Made by a program: the position numbers and the translations under genes. From Rhodanobacter soli (GTDB lineage: Bacteria; Pseudomonadota; Gammaproteobacteria; Xanthomonadales; Rhodanobacteraceae), in assembly GCF_040548735.1 (NCBI RefSeq), contig NZ_JBEPSD010000004.1:62001-126000 (forward strand): a stretch of DNA of 64,000 bases. Direction: 5' to 3'. Shown piece by piece: positions 54,504 through 63,337 of the stretch. The notes beneath the pieces were generated by a model. That model ran no database searches. It was given only the letters and a program-made list of their open reading frames with translations, and was not told where the DNA came from. Positions within the stretch are counted from its first letter, which is position 1. Each line of letters begins with the position of its first letter.

Positions 54504-55886
54504 TCAGTTCGGCAGGGCCAGGTCGTCCAGCATCGCCTTGAGGAACCTTGCGGCTTCGCCGCCGGTGGCGGCGCGGTGGTCGAAGGTCAGCGACAGCGGC
54601 ATGCGGCGGTGCACTTCGATGCCGCCGATCACCGCGACCACGTCGTGGCTGAGCTTGCCGGCGCCGACGATGGCGACGGTCGGCGGCACGACGACGGGCG
54701 TCGCGTAGCGGCCGGCGAACATGCCGAAGTTGGACAGGCTGATGGTGTAGCCGGACAGTTCCGAGGCCGGGATCGTGCGGTCCTCGACCTGCGTGCGCAG
54801 GCGCTTGATCGCGGCACGCACGCCGGCGGCGTCGAGCACGTCGGCGTTGCGCAGCGCCGGCACGAACAGGCCGTCGTCGGTGTCGACCGCGATGCCGATG
54901 TCCACATGCGGATGCAGGGTGCGGCTGAGGTTCTTGCCGTCGAACCAGGCGTTCAGCGCCGGCACCGCCTTGCAGGCGGACACGATCGCGCGGATCAGGC
55001 GCGCAGTGATGTCCTGCTTGCCGATCCAGGCATGCAGGTCGGCGTCATCGACCAGGGTGGTCGGCACGACCTGGGCGTGCGCATCGGCCATCACGCGCGC
55101 CATGTTGCGACGCACACCCTTCAGCTGTTCCGGCTGGCCGCTGGCCTGCTGTGACGGCGGCGCGGTGCGTACTGGCTTGCCGGCGAGCGAGACGGGGCCG
55201 CGCTGTGCCTCCGGCTGCGGCAGTTCCGGCGCGAGATGGCGGCCGGCCGAGGCGGGAACCGCGCGCACAGGCGCGGCGCCGAGTGCGGCCGAACCGTTCG
55301 CGGCGGCGTCCTTGACGTCCTTCATGGTGACCACGCCGTCGGCGCCGGTGGGACGCACGCGGCCGAGGTCGACCTTGAGCTTCTTCGCCAGCGCACGCAC
55401 GGCCGGCACGGCCTTGACGCCGCCGATGCTGGCGGCCTGTTCGACGTGCACGTGACTGCCGCTGACCATCGCGCCGACCACGGTGCCTTCGTCTTCGCGA
55501 ACGGCCACGGTCTGGTCCACTTCGCCGCCTTCGTCCGAGGCGACTACCTTGCCGCCGTCATCGGGCGCCGGGCTGCCGACGCTCTTCTTCGGGCCGTGGT
55601 GGTGGCCGGTCTCCTGCGACTCGGCGCGCTGCTTGGCGTTCGGATCGGGCTCGAAATCGGCCAGCGCGGCGCCGGTCTCGATGATGTCGCCAGGCGCGCC
55701 GTGCAGCTTGACGACCTTGCCGGTGTACGGCGAGGGCACGTCGACCACGGCCTTGGCGGTTTCCATCGAGCACAGCGGCGCGTCGAGCTTGATGCTGTCG
55801 CCCACCTTCACGTGCCACTCGACGACGGTCGCGTCGGGCAGGCCTTCGCCGAGGTCGGGGAGGTAGAACGTCTTGATATCAGCCAT
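54504..55886 (-). CDS. 2-oxoacid dehydrogenase E2 (dihydrolipoamide acyltransferase)
   Basis: 460 residues. One lipoyl domain (about 1-80; lipoyl-Lys in METAKAVVDVP), a Gly/Asp-rich linker, a peripheral-subunit-binding domain (VPAVRALAKKLKVDLGRVRPTGADG, about 180-215), and the catalytic domain. The end reads FDHRAATGGEAARF: His437 is present, but the Asp of the usual DHRxxDG is Thr441. This is a known variant in branched-chain-type relatives. With E1-beta and E1-alpha encoded upstream (E1a-E1b-E2 order on this strand) it forms a pyruvate or branched-chain 2-oxoacid dehydrogenase complex; which substrate is not certain. E3 is not encoded here. Confidence 0.9.
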   Translation of the reverse strand: MADIKTFYLPDLGEGLPDATVVEWHVKVGDSIKLDAPLCSMETAKAVVDVPSPYTGKVVKLHGAPGDIIETGAALADFEPDPNAKQRAESQETGHHHGPKKSVGSPAPDDGGKVVASDEGGEVDQTVAVREDEGTVVGAMVSGSHVHVEQAASIGGVKAVPAVRALAKKLKVDLGRVRPTGADGVVTMKDVKDAAANGSAALGAAPVRAVPASAGRHLAPELPQPEAQRGPVSLAGKPVRTAPPSQQASGQPEQLKGVRRNMARVMADAHAQVVPTTLVDDADLHAWIGKQDITARLIRAIVSACKAVPALNAWFDGKNLSRTLHPHVDIGIAVDTDDGLFVPALRNADVLDAAGVRAAIKRLRTQVEDRTIPASELSGYTISLSNFGMFAGRYATPVVVPPTVAIVGAGKLSHDVVAVIGGIEVHRRMPLSLTFDHRAATGGEAARFLKAMLDDLALPN

Positions 55887-55917
55887 GAGCGGATTTCCAG
55901 AATGTGTGTTGGTTTGG

Positions 55918-56025
55918 CTCCCTCCCCTGCGTGCAGGGGAGGGTTGGGGTGGGGTGCTCTTGTTTGAATTTCAGATCAAGAGCTTTACCCCCTCCCCACC
56001 TCCCCCTGCAAGCAGGGGGAGGAGC
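55918..56025. repeat. Nested inverted repeats between E1-beta and E2 (REP/BIME-like)
   Basis: Two hairpins in opposite orientation: CCCTCCCCTGC-GT-GCAGGGGAGGG (55920-55943) and CCTCCCCCTGC-AA-GCAGGGGGAGG (55999-56022), with a further GCTCTTG/CAAGAGC pair in between. The arrangement resembles a pair of REP elements. A related copy with the same arms is at 58397-58445. It may adjust relative mRNA stability inside the operon. Confidence 0.75.
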
Positions 56026-56032
56026 AAGAGCG

Positions 56033-57013
56033 TCAGCTTGCCGCGAGGGTGCGCTTGGCCGCGTCGACGACGCGTTCCACGCTCGGCAGGTATTTCATTT
56101 CCAGGCGGAACAGCGGGATGTGCGTGTCGAAACCGGTGACGCGCTCGACCGGGGCGAGCAGGTCGTACATGCATTCCTCGGCCAGGCGCGCGGCGATTTC
56201 GGCGCCGAAACCGGCGGTCTTCGGAGCTTCGTGCACGATCACGCAGCGGCCGGTCTTCTGCACCGATTCGGCGATCGTGTCGAAGTCCAGCGGGGTCAGC
56301 GTGGCGACGTCGATCACTTCGGCACTGATGCCCTGGCTGGCCAGTTCATCGGCCGCTTCCAGCGCTTCCTTCACTTGCGCGCCCCAGCTCACCAGGGTCA
56401 CGTCGGTGCCGTCGCGCAGCACGAAGCACACGTCCAGCGGCAGCGCCTCGCCGTCGTCGGGCACCTCTTCCTTGTACTGGCGGTAGATGCGCTTGGGTTC
56501 GAAGAACATCACCGGATCGGGATCGCGGATCGCCGCCAGCAGCAGGCCGTAGGCGCGTGCGGGCGACGACGGCATCACCACGCGCAGGCCCGGGATGTTG
56601 GTGAACAGGTGCTCGTTTGCCTCGGAATGGTGCTCCGGCGCGCGGATGCCGCCGCCCCACGGCGCACGCCATACGGCCGGCACGGTGAGGCGGCCGCGGG
56701 TGCGATTGCGCATGCGCGCAGCGTGGCAGGCGATCTGCTCCATCATCGGGTAGATGAAGCCTTCGAACTGCGCCTCGGCGACCGGCTTCATGCCCTGCAC
56801 GGCGAGGCCGACGGTGACGCCGGCAATGGTGGTTTCATCCAGCGGCGTGTCGAGCACGCGCAGCTCGCCGAATTTTTCCTGCAGGCCCTGGGTGGCGCGG
56901 AACACGCCGCCGTTGACGCCCACGTCCTCGCCCAGCACCACGACGCTGTCGTCATGGGCCATTTCATAGGCAAGCGCCTGGGTGACTGCTTCGATGAGAG
57001 TGATTTGTGCCAT
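56033..57013 (-). CDS. 2-oxoacid dehydrogenase E1 beta subunit
   Basis: 326 residues. Transketolase-like pyrimidine domain with LGEDVGVNGGVFRATQGL and DTPLDETTIAGVTVGLA, then a C-terminal domain with LVSWGAQVKEALEAADEL and VIHEAPKTAGFGAEIAARL. It pairs with the E1 alpha encoded immediately upstream (3 bp apart) to bind TPP and decarboxylate the 2-oxoacid. Heterotetrameric E1 is typical of branched-chain complexes and of Gram-positive-like PDHs. Confidence 0.92.
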   Translation of the reverse strand: MAQITLIEAVTQALAYEMAHDDSVVVLGEDVGVNGGVFRATQGLQEKFGELRVLDTPLDETTIAGVTVGLAVQGMKPVAEAQFEGFIYPMMEQIACHAARMRNRTRGRLTVPAVWRAPWGGGIRAPEHHSEANEHLFTNIPGLRVVMPSSPARAYGLLLAAIRDPDPVMFFEPKRIYRQYKEEVPDDGEALPLDVCFVLRDGTDVTLVSWGAQVKEALEAADELASQGISAEVIDVATLTPLDFDTIAESVQKTGRCVIVHEAPKTAGFGAEIAARLAEECMYDLLAPVERVTGFDTHIPLFRLEMKYLPSVERVVDAAKRTLAAS

Positions 57014-57016
57014 GAC

Positions 57017-58117
57017 TCAGTGGCCCTTCTTCGATTCGAGCTGGTTTTCAAGCGAGAGGACGTAATCGCGCTGCTTGGCGAGATCGGCGGGGACTTCGGC
57101 GAAGATGTAGTCGAACATCGCCGAGACCGGCTGCGTCTTGGTCTCGAGGTAGGCGTTCACCTCGTTGTCCATCCACTCGTCGCACTCGGCCTTCCAGGCT
57201 TCTTCCTTCGCGTCGTCCCACACGCCCTTGGCGACCAGCCAGTTGCGCAGGCGCTTCATCGGCTCCTTTTCCCAGCCGTCCTTCACTTCCTGCTCGCCGC
57301 GATAGCGGCGAGCGTCGTCGGCGGTGGTGTGGTCGCCGAGGCGGTAGGTCACCGCTTCGATCACGCTGCCGCCCTCGCCGTTGCGCGCACGTTCCAGCGC
57401 ATCTTCCATCGCCTTGCGCACGGCGATGATGTCGTTGCCGTCGACCTGGATCGAGAACAGGCCGGCGGCGATGCCCTTCTGCGCCAGCGTGGGCGCACCG
57501 GACTGGATCTTGCGCGGCACCGAGATCGCCCACTGGTTGTTGACGATCACGCAGACCAGCGGCAGGTTCTGCGCGCCGGCGATGTTGATCGCGCCGTAGA
57601 AGTCGCCCTTGGACGAACCGCCGTCGCCGATCGTGCACACCGCCACGCGCTTCTCGCCGCGGATCTTGAACGCCAGCGCCGAGCCGGCTGCATGCAGGCA
57701 CTGCGTGGCGATCGGCACCGACCAGGCGAAATCGTGCCGCGCCGGTTCCTTCTGGTAGTCGTTGCCGCGCTCGTCGCCGCCCCAGTACATGTACACCTCG
57801 CGCGGCTGCACGCCGCGGTACAGCTGCGCGCCGTACTCGCGATAGCTCGGCGCATACACGTCTTCCGGACGCATCGCGCTGCCGATGCCCACGTGCGCCG
57901 CTTCGTGGCCGAGGCAGCTGGCATAGGTGCCCAGCTTGCCGGTGCGCTGCAACGCGATCGACTTGGCGTCGAACACGCGGGTGGACAGCATCAGCTTGTA
58001 CAGCTTGACCATGTGCTCGAGGTCTTTCGCGAACTCGGGCAGGTCATCACGTACCTGCTTGCCCTCGGCGTCGAGGTATTGCAGGTATTCGATTTCAAAC
58101 TTGGCGGCGATGGTCAC
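57017..58117 (-). CDS. 2-oxoacid dehydrogenase E1 alpha subunit
   Basis: 366 residues using the GTG at 58117, which has GGAGCGAG upstream; the longer frame adds 63 unlikely residues. The TPP motif is GDGGSSKGDFYGAINIAG with NNQWAIS, followed by DGNDIIAVRKAMEDAL and the phosphorylation-loop equivalent YRLGDHTTADDARRY. The latter is a typical branched-chain-like E1 alpha stretch. First gene of the E1a-E1b-E2 operon; the start of the operon lies within the 430-bp gap to kynA. Confidence 0.9.
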   Translation of the reverse strand: MTIAAKFEIEYLQYLDAEGKQVRDDLPEFAKDLEHMVKLYKLMLSTRVFDAKSIALQRTGKLGTYASCLGHEAAHVGIGSAMRPEDVYAPSYREYGAQLYRGVQPREVYMYWGGDERGNDYQKEPARHDFAWSVPIATQCLHAAGSALAFKIRGEKRVAVCTIGDGGSSKGDFYGAINIAGAQNLPLVCVIVNNQWAISVPRKIQSGAPTLAQKGIAAGLFSIQVDGNDIIAVRKAMEDALERARNGEGGSVIEAVTYRLGDHTTADDARRYRGEQEVKDGWEKEPMKRLRNWLVAKGVWDDAKEEAWKAECDEWMDNEVNAYLETKTQPVSAMFDYIFAEVPADLAKQRDYVLSLENQLESKKGH

Positions 58118-58547
58118 GACTCGCTCCGGGGGTGAGGAAGAGAGGGGAAAACCTGGCTGATGGTGTGTCCTCGAAGGATCCACGGGCACACAAACGACCG
58201 AACAAGACCGCGCTTGATAACAGGCAGGCATGTTGCGCTGCAAGGTACGGCGCAGCATTCGTGGGCGTATGGGGAGGGGTTTTTGCCCGGTCGTGGGTGC
58301 GGTCAAGCCGCGCCACAGCTGGCTTTCCTCGCTGGGTCACGGCGCAGCCAGGAAAAGAGCGGGCCTGTTGGGATCCGGAGCCCTACCTCACCCCGGCCCT
58401 CCCCTGCTCGTCCCTCAAGGGACTTCCTTCGGTCGCAGGGGAGGGAGCACAGCGGGCAGCGGGAAAGGTGCGCCTTGTCGTCGATCAAGGTGTCGAAGCG
58501 TACGCAGCCGTTACCATGAGGCTTTTCCGAATACGTGACGGAACAGC
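58118..58547. other. Intergenic region between divergent E1-alpha and kynA
   Basis: 430 bp without a real gene. It should contain the promoters of both operons. The right half holds a REP-like repeat (58384-58447). The three overlapping plus-strand frames visible here are rich in Arg/Ser and have no ribosome-binding site, so I take them as non-coding. Confidence 0.55.
58384..58447. repeat. REP-like palindromic repeat, third copy
   Basis: Arms CCCTCCCCTGC (58397-58407) and GCAGGGGAGGG (58435-58445) enclose a 27-nt loop that itself contains GTCCCT/AGGGAC. The same 11-nt arms as in the hairpin at 55920-55943. Confidence 0.72.
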
Positions 58548-59396
58548 ATGAGCGACAACCAGCGCGATCTCGAAGCGGGCATCCAGACCGATCTCAACGG
58601 GCAGATGACGTACGGCGGCTATCTGCACCTCGATACGTTGCTGTCCGCACAGCAGCCGTTGAGCCAGCCGCCGCATCACGACGAGATGCTGTTCATCGTG
58701 CAGCACCACGTGTCCGAGCTGTGGATGAAGCTGCTGATCCACGAGTTGAAGGCGGCGGTGACGCATCTGCAGGCGGACGACATCGATGCCTGCCTGAAGA
58801 TCCTGGCGCGGGTGAAGCAGGTGCAGCGCCAGCTGTTCGAGCAGTGGGCGGTGCTGGAGACGCTGACGCCGTCGGAGTACCTGGAGTTCCGCGGCGTGCT
58901 GGGGCCGTCGTCGGGCTTCCAGTCGCTGCAGTATCGCCAGATCGAGTTCCTTCTCGGCAACAAGAATGCCGGCATGCTCAAGGTGTTCGCGCACGATCCG
59001 GCCGCGCAGGCCGAGTTGCGTGCGGTGCTGGAAGCGCCCAGCCTGTACGACGAATTCCTGCGCTATCTGGCGCGGCGCGGCCATGCGGTGCCGGCCGAGC
59101 TGCTGCAGCGCGACTGGACCCAGGCCTACCGGCGCAACGAGGCACTGCTGCCGGTGCTCAAGCGCATCTACGAACAGCGCGCGGAGTTCTGGCCGGAGTA
59201 CCACATGTGCGAGCAGCTGGTGGATGTGGAGGAAAGCTTCCAGCTGTGGCGCTTCCGCCACATGAAGACGGTGGAGCGGATCATCGGCCATCGTCGCGGC
59301 ACCGGCGGTTCGTCCGGGGTGAGCTTCCTGAAGAAGGCGCTCGACCTGGAATTCTTCCCCGAGTTGCTCGACGTGCGCACCGTGCTGGGCAGCTGA
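58548..59396 (+). CDS. kynA: Tryptophan 2,3-dioxygenase
   Basis: 282 residues. The haem- and substrate-binding motifs are present: [28 protein letters not shown] (distal pocket), [33 protein letters not shown] with the proximal His. It opens the indole ring of tryptophan to give N-formylkynurenine, the first step of the kynurenine pathway. The other kyn genes are not in this window. It is followed by the peptide-transporter pair. Confidence 0.94.
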   Translation: MSDNQRDLEAGIQTDLNGQMTYGGYLHLDTLLSAQQPLSQPPHHDEMLFIVQHHVSELWMKLLIHELKAAVTHLQADDIDACLKILARVKQVQRQLFEQWAVLETLTPSEYLEFRGVLGPSSGFQSLQYRQIEFLLGNKNAGMLKVFAHDPAAQAELRAVLEAPSLYDEFLRYLARRGHAVPAELLQRDWTQAYRRNEALLPVLKRIYEQRAEFWPEYHMCEQLVDVEESFQLWRFRHMKTVERIIGHRRGTGGSSGVSFLKKALDLEFFPELLDVRTVLGS

Positions 59397-59424
59397 GCCG
59401 CCAGCGGCTCGTGCTGCAGCGCAT

Positions 59425-59453
59425 TTGACGGGCGCGCAGCCTGCGGTTACATC
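59425..59453 (+). promoter_or_regulatory. Putative sigma-70 promoter of first POT gene
   Basis: TTGACG (59425-59430), 17-bp spacer, TACATC (59448-59453) inside a GGTTACATCTGG box. The same combination precedes the second transporter gene (61117-61146), with an 18-bp spacer, supporting both as real. Confidence 0.6.
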
Positions 59454-59500
59454 TGGCCCTCGCAAGATTTTTCGATCAGCCGACGAAACAGGGGTCAGGC

Positions 59501-61012
59501 ATGGGCAACACCACACTCTCCGGCGACGCCTCGCCGGTACCCGATTACCCGCAGCTGCTCGGGCATCCGCGCCCGCTGTGGATGCTGTTCATGTCGGAGT
59601 TCTGGGAGCGCTTTGCGTTCTACGGCATGCGTTGGGCGCTCACGCTGTACATCGTGGCCCAGTTCTACGACGGCAACGATGCCGGCCAGGCGGATGCCAG
59701 CCGCACCTACGGCGCCTACCTGGCGCTGGTCTACGCCACTGCGGTGTTCGGCGGCTACGTGGCCGACAAGATCCTCGGCTACCAGCGCTCGATCCTGCTC
59801 GGCGCGGTGGTGATGGCGGCCGGCCTGTTCATGGTGATGGTGCCGCAGCACGAGATTTTCATGCTCGGGCTGGCCACGGTCATTGTCGGCAATGGCCTGT
59901 TCAAGCCGAATATTTCCTCGATGGTCGGGCAGTTGTATGCGTCGGGCGATTCGCGCCGCGACCGCGGCTTCACCCTGTTCTACATGGGCATCAATGCCGG
60001 TGCGCTGATCGCACCGGTGCTGACCAGCATGCTGGCGACCAAGGTGTTCGGCACGCCCGGGCATCAGAATTACCACGTGGTGTTCGCAGCCTCCGGCGTG
60101 GGCATGTTGATCAGCCTGGTGTGGTTCTGGTTCGGCCGCCGCCAGCTTGGCTCCATCGGCATGCCGGCGCCGGAAATCGCCAACCCGATGCGCGTGGTGT
60201 ATGTCGCGCTGGGCGTGCTGGTGGCGATTCCGCTGGTGTACCTGCTGATGGATCGCGCCGGCGCGGTGGTGTTGCAGTGGCTGCTGACCGCGTTGTTCCT
60301 CGGTGTGGGCGTGATGCTGGTGGTGGAGGCGATCCGCACCGGCCGCGTGCAGATCCAGCGGGTGATCGCGATGCTGATCATCTTCGTGTTCAACGTGCTG
60401 TTCTGGATGTTCTTCGAGCAGGCCGGCAGCTCGTTCAACTTCCTCGCGCAGCACATCGTCGATCGACAGATGTTCGGTGGCTGGGAGTTCCCGATCGGCT
60501 GGTTCCAGTCGGTCAATCCGGTGGCGATCGTGCTGCTGGCGCCGTTGGTCACCCTGGTGTGGGCATGGCTGGACAAGCGCCGCATCGAGCCGTCGATCCC
60601 GCGCAAGTTCGGCCTGGGCCTGATCGGCAACGCGCTGGGTTTTGCGGTGCTGATGTACGCGTTGTCCAGCCTGGTCGACAGCAGTGGCATGATTCCGCTG
60701 TGGACATTGGTGCTGTGCTACGTGCTGCAGACCTCGGGTGAGTTGTGCCTGTCGCCGATCGGCCTGTCGATGGTGACCAAGCTGGCGCCGGTGCGGCTGG
60801 TGGGGCTGGGCATGGGCGGCTGGTTCCTGTCCACCGCGATCGGCAACAACCTGGCCGGACTGTTCGCCGGCCACGTCAGCGGCGAAACCGGCATGACCGT
60901 GGACTCGGCGCTGTCCGGCTACACCATGGGCTTCTGGATCCTGCTCGGCGGCGGCATTGTGCTGTTCCTGATCGCGCCGCTGATCAACAAGCTGATGCAC
61001 GGGGTCAGATAA
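59501..61012 (+). CDS. POT-family proton-dependent oligopeptide transporter 1
   Basis: 503 residues with about 14 hydrophobic helices. The ExxERFxYY-type motif appears as EFWERFAFYGMRWAL; GNGLFKPNISSMVGQLY and DRGFTLFYMGINAGALI are the family's PTR signature segments; the long FNVLFWMFFEQAGSSFNF helix follows. It imports di- and tripeptides with protons across the inner membrane. It is a close paralogue of the next gene, reflecting a tandem duplication. Confidence 0.93.
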   Translation: MGNTTLSGDASPVPDYPQLLGHPRPLWMLFMSEFWERFAFYGMRWALTLYIVAQFYDGNDAGQADASRTYGAYLALVYATAVFGGYVADKILGYQRSILLGAVVMAAGLFMVMVPQHEIFMLGLATVIVGNGLFKPNISSMVGQLYASGDSRRDRGFTLFYMGINAGALIAPVLTSMLATKVFGTPGHQNYHVVFAASGVGMLISLVWFWFGRRQLGSIGMPAPEIANPMRVVYVALGVLVAIPLVYLLMDRAGAVVLQWLLTALFLGVGVMLVVEAIRTGRVQIQRVIAMLIIFVFNVLFWMFFEQAGSSFNFLAQHIVDRQMFGGWEFPIGWFQSVNPVAIVLLAPLVTLVWAWLDKRRIEPSIPRKFGLGLIGNALGFAVLMYALSSLVDSSGMIPLWTLVLCYVLQTSGELCLSPIGLSMVTKLAPVRLVGLGMGGWFLSTAIGNNLAGLFAGHVSGETGMTVDSALSGYTMGFWILLGGGIVLFLIAPLINKLMHGVR

Positions 61013-61023
61013 CCGGGATTTGT

Positions 61024-61108
61024 GATTCGGGATTCGGGATTCGGAAAAGCGGCGGAGGTGCGAGCTTCTTGCTCTTCACGAATCCCCATTCCCGAATCCC
61101 GAATCCCG
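61024..61108. repeat. Inverted repeat between the two POT genes
   Basis: A triple GATTCGGG motif (about 61024-61044) is matched by CCCGAATC triple repeats (about 61088-61108), giving a 20-bp stem with a loop of about 43 nt. Typical dispersed intergenic repeat of Xanthomonadales; it probably ends the first transporter transcript and separates the two promoters. Confidence 0.72.
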
Positions 61109-61116
61109 TTCCATGA

Positions 61117-61146
61117 TTGACGCGGATGCCGGCGCCCGGTTACATC
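61117..61146 (+). promoter_or_regulatory. Putative sigma-70 promoter of second POT gene
   Basis: TTGACG (61117-61122), 18-bp spacer, TACATC (61141-61146) in a GGTTACATCTGG box; mirrors the promoter before the first copy. Confidence 0.6.
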
Positions 61147-61189
61147 TGGGCGCTTGCGGCTGCCTGACGCATGCCGACGAGAGGATTGC

Positions 61190-62698
61190 ATGAGCCAGAC
61201 CAGCGCCACCGGCGACACTGTATCGACGCCCGATTACCCGCAACTGCTCGGCCATCCGCGGCCGTTGTGGATGCTGTTCATGACCGAGTTCTGGGAGCGC
61301 TTCGCGTTCTACAGCGTGAGCTGGGCGCTGGCGCTGTACATCGTGGCGCACTTCTACAACGGCGATCCGTCCGGCCAGGCCTGGGCCAGCAGCATCTTCG
61401 GCGCGTATACCGCGCTGATCTACGCCTCCAGCATCTTCGGCGGCTACGTGGCGGACAAGGTCATCGGCTACCAGCGTTCGATCCTGATCGGTGCGCTGGT
61501 GATGGCGCTGGGCCTGTTCGCGGTGATGCTGCCCAGCCGCGGGCTCTTCCTGGCCGGGTTGGCGATGGTGATCGTCGGCAATGGGCTGTTCAAGCCGAAC
61601 ATCTCCACCATGGTCGGGCAGTTGTATGGACGCGACGACCCGCGCCGCGATCGCGGCTTCACCCTGTTTTACATGGGCATCAACGGGGGTGCACTGCTGG
61701 CGCCGCTGCTGACCGGCTGGATGGCCGGTTATTTCACCGACACGCCGATGCAGCAGAATTACCGCATCGTGTTCGGCGCCGCCGGCGTCGGCATGCTGCT
61801 CAGCCTGCTGTGGTTCTGGTTCGGTCGGCGCGGCCTGCAGGGCGTGGGCCGTCCTGCACCGGAAGCCGCCAGCCGGATGCGCGTGGTGTGGGTGCTGCTC
61901 GGCGTGGTGGTGGCGGTGCCGCTGGTGTATCTGCTGCTGGCGTTCGTCACCACGGGATTGTCGTGGATGCTGGGCGTGCTGTTCGCCGGTGTCGCCGCGA
62001 TGCTGCTGGTCGAGGCGCTGAAGCACGGCCGGGTGCAGGTGGATCGCGTGGTGGCGATGCTGGTGATCTTCGCCTTCAACATCCTGTTCTGGATGTTCTA
62101 CTTCCAACTCGGCACGTCGTTCAATTTCCTCGCGGCGAACCTGGTCGACCGCGAGATGTTCGGCGGCTGGGTGTTCCCGGTGGGCTGGTTCCAGTCGGTG
62201 AGCCCGCTGGCGATCCTGCTGCTCGCACCACTCGTCACCGTGGTCTGGGGCCTGCTGGCGGCGCGCCGCCGCGAGCCGTCGATCCCGCGCAAGTTTGGCT
62301 TGGGGCTGGTCTTCAACGGGCTGGGCTTCGCGGTGCTGATGTACGCCTTGTCGCACCTGCTCGACAGCCACGGGCTGATCCCGTTCTGGCCGCTGGTGCT
62401 GTGCTACGTGCTGCAGACCGTAGGCGAGCTGTGCCTGTCGCCGATCGGCTTGTCGATGGTGACCAAGCTGGCGCCGCCGCGGCTGGTTGGCCTGGCGATG
62501 GGCGGCTGGTTCCTGTCGCTGGCGGTGGGCGGCAACCTGTCCGGCCTGCTGGCGGGCCGCATCAGCGGGGAAAGCGGCATGACCGCCGCCTCGGCGCTGG
62601 ACGGTTTCACCTTCAGCTTCTGGTTGCTGGCCGGTGCCGGCGTGCTGCTGCTGGCGGTCTCACCGCTGATCAACAAGTTGATGCACGGGGTGCGTTGA
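61190..62698 (+). CDS. POT-family proton-dependent oligopeptide transporter 2
   Basis: 502 residues from the ATG at 61190. The motif EFWERFAFYSVSWAL, GNGLFKPNISTMVGQLYGRDD and RDRGFTLFYMGINGGALLAP parallel the first copy almost throughout. FNILFWMFYFQLGTSFNF replaces the FFEQAGSSFNF segment of copy 1, losing the conserved Glu/Gln pair there, so substrate preference or proton coupling may differ. It has its own promoter. Confidence 0.93.
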   Translation: MSQTSATGDTVSTPDYPQLLGHPRPLWMLFMTEFWERFAFYSVSWALALYIVAHFYNGDPSGQAWASSIFGAYTALIYASSIFGGYVADKVIGYQRSILIGALVMALGLFAVMLPSRGLFLAGLAMVIVGNGLFKPNISTMVGQLYGRDDPRRDRGFTLFYMGINGGALLAPLLTGWMAGYFTDTPMQQNYRIVFGAAGVGMLLSLLWFWFGRRGLQGVGRPAPEAASRMRVVWVLLGVVVAVPLVYLLLAFVTTGLSWMLGVLFAGVAAMLLVEALKHGRVQVDRVVAMLVIFAFNILFWMFYFQLGTSFNFLAANLVDREMFGGWVFPVGWFQSVSPLAILLLAPLVTVVWGLLAARRREPSIPRKFGLGLVFNGLGFAVLMYALSHLLDSHGLIPFWPLVLCYVLQTVGELCLSPIGLSMVTKLAPPRLVGLAMGGWFLSLAVGGNLSGLLAGRISGESGMTAASALDGFTFSFWLLAGAGVLLLAVSPLINKLMHGVR

Positions 62699-62759
62699 AG
62701 GCAGTACCGAGTGGAGCGAGGAGTGAGAAACAAGAGGGAGGCCACTCGCTTCTCCTGAC

Positions 62760-63227
62760 TCACTTCTGCTCCAGCAGCTTGTCCAGGATGCGCGTGAGCC
62801 ATACCCGTTCTTCCGCATCGAGCTTCGCCAGCACCTCGCGCTCGCGCGCCCGGGCCATCGGCGCGACTTCGTCGTGGATCGCCCAGCCGGCGTCGCTGAG
62901 GTTGAGCACCGAGCGGCGCTTGTCGTTGTCGTGCACCGCGCGGTCGACCCGGCCGGCCTCGACCAGCCGCGCCAACGCCCGGCTCACCGCCACCTTGTCC
63001 ATCGCGGTGCGCTCGGCCACCTCGCGCGCCGACAGGCCGGCGTAGCGCGCCAATACGGCCATCACCCGCCATTCGGTCATCGAGATGTCGTGGCGGCTCT
63101 GGTAGTCGTCGGCGATGGCCTGGCTGATCGTGTTGGACAGGATCGACAGGCGGTACGGCAGGAAGTGCTCCAACTGCAGCGGGGCGTGCTCGGCAGTGGC
63201 GGGGGCGTGCTTGCGCTTGGCGGGCAT
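62760..63227 (-). CDS. MarR-family transcriptional regulator
   Basis: 155 residues from the ATG at 63227, which has AAGGA upstream; a start at 63257 would add 10 residues and overlap the operator. The winged HTH is seen in MTEWRVMAVLARYAGLSAREVAERTAMDKVAVSRALARLVEAGRVDR, with dimerisation helices at both ends. It is divergent from hppD, and an inverted repeat lies within the hppD promoter, so it is probably the local repressor controlled by an aromatic ligand such as an intermediate of tyrosine breakdown. Confidence 0.85.
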   Translation of the reverse strand: MPAKRKHAPATAEHAPLQLEHFLPYRLSILSNTISQAIADDYQSRHDISMTEWRVMAVLARYAGLSAREVAERTAMDKVAVSRALARLVEAGRVDRAVHDNDKRRSVLNLSDAGWAIHDEVAPMARAREREVLAKLDAEERVWLTRILDKLLEQK

Positions 63228-63241
63228 TGCGGCGGTGTTCC

Positions 63242-63270
63242 TTGCAAATGGTTTCATCTGAAACTATAAC
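63242..63270 (+). promoter_or_regulatory. Putative sigma-70 promoter of hppD
   Basis: TTGCAA (63242-63247), 17-bp spacer, TATAAC (63265-63270), good matches to both hexamers. Predicted start near 63277, about 60 nt before the hppD ATG. Confidence 0.65.
63251..63264. promoter_or_regulatory. Putative MarR-type operator in the hppD promoter spacer
   Basis: Perfect inverted repeat GTTTCA-TC-TGAAAC lying between the -35 and -10 hexamers of the hppD promoter, where binding would block RNA polymerase. It also covers the upstream start candidate of the marR gene, so autoregulation is possible. Confidence 0.65.
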
Positions 63271-63337
63271 GTGGGGATTACCCCGATGGTGGCACGCTCA
63301 CGCGCTGCCATCGTGCACCGACAGACAGGAGAGCGCC

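Noticed and set aside
55904-58135. Plus-strand frame of 743 codons opposite the E1-alpha/E1-beta genes
   Set aside because: Reads through two real genes and a repeat; His/Arg-rich and no known domain.
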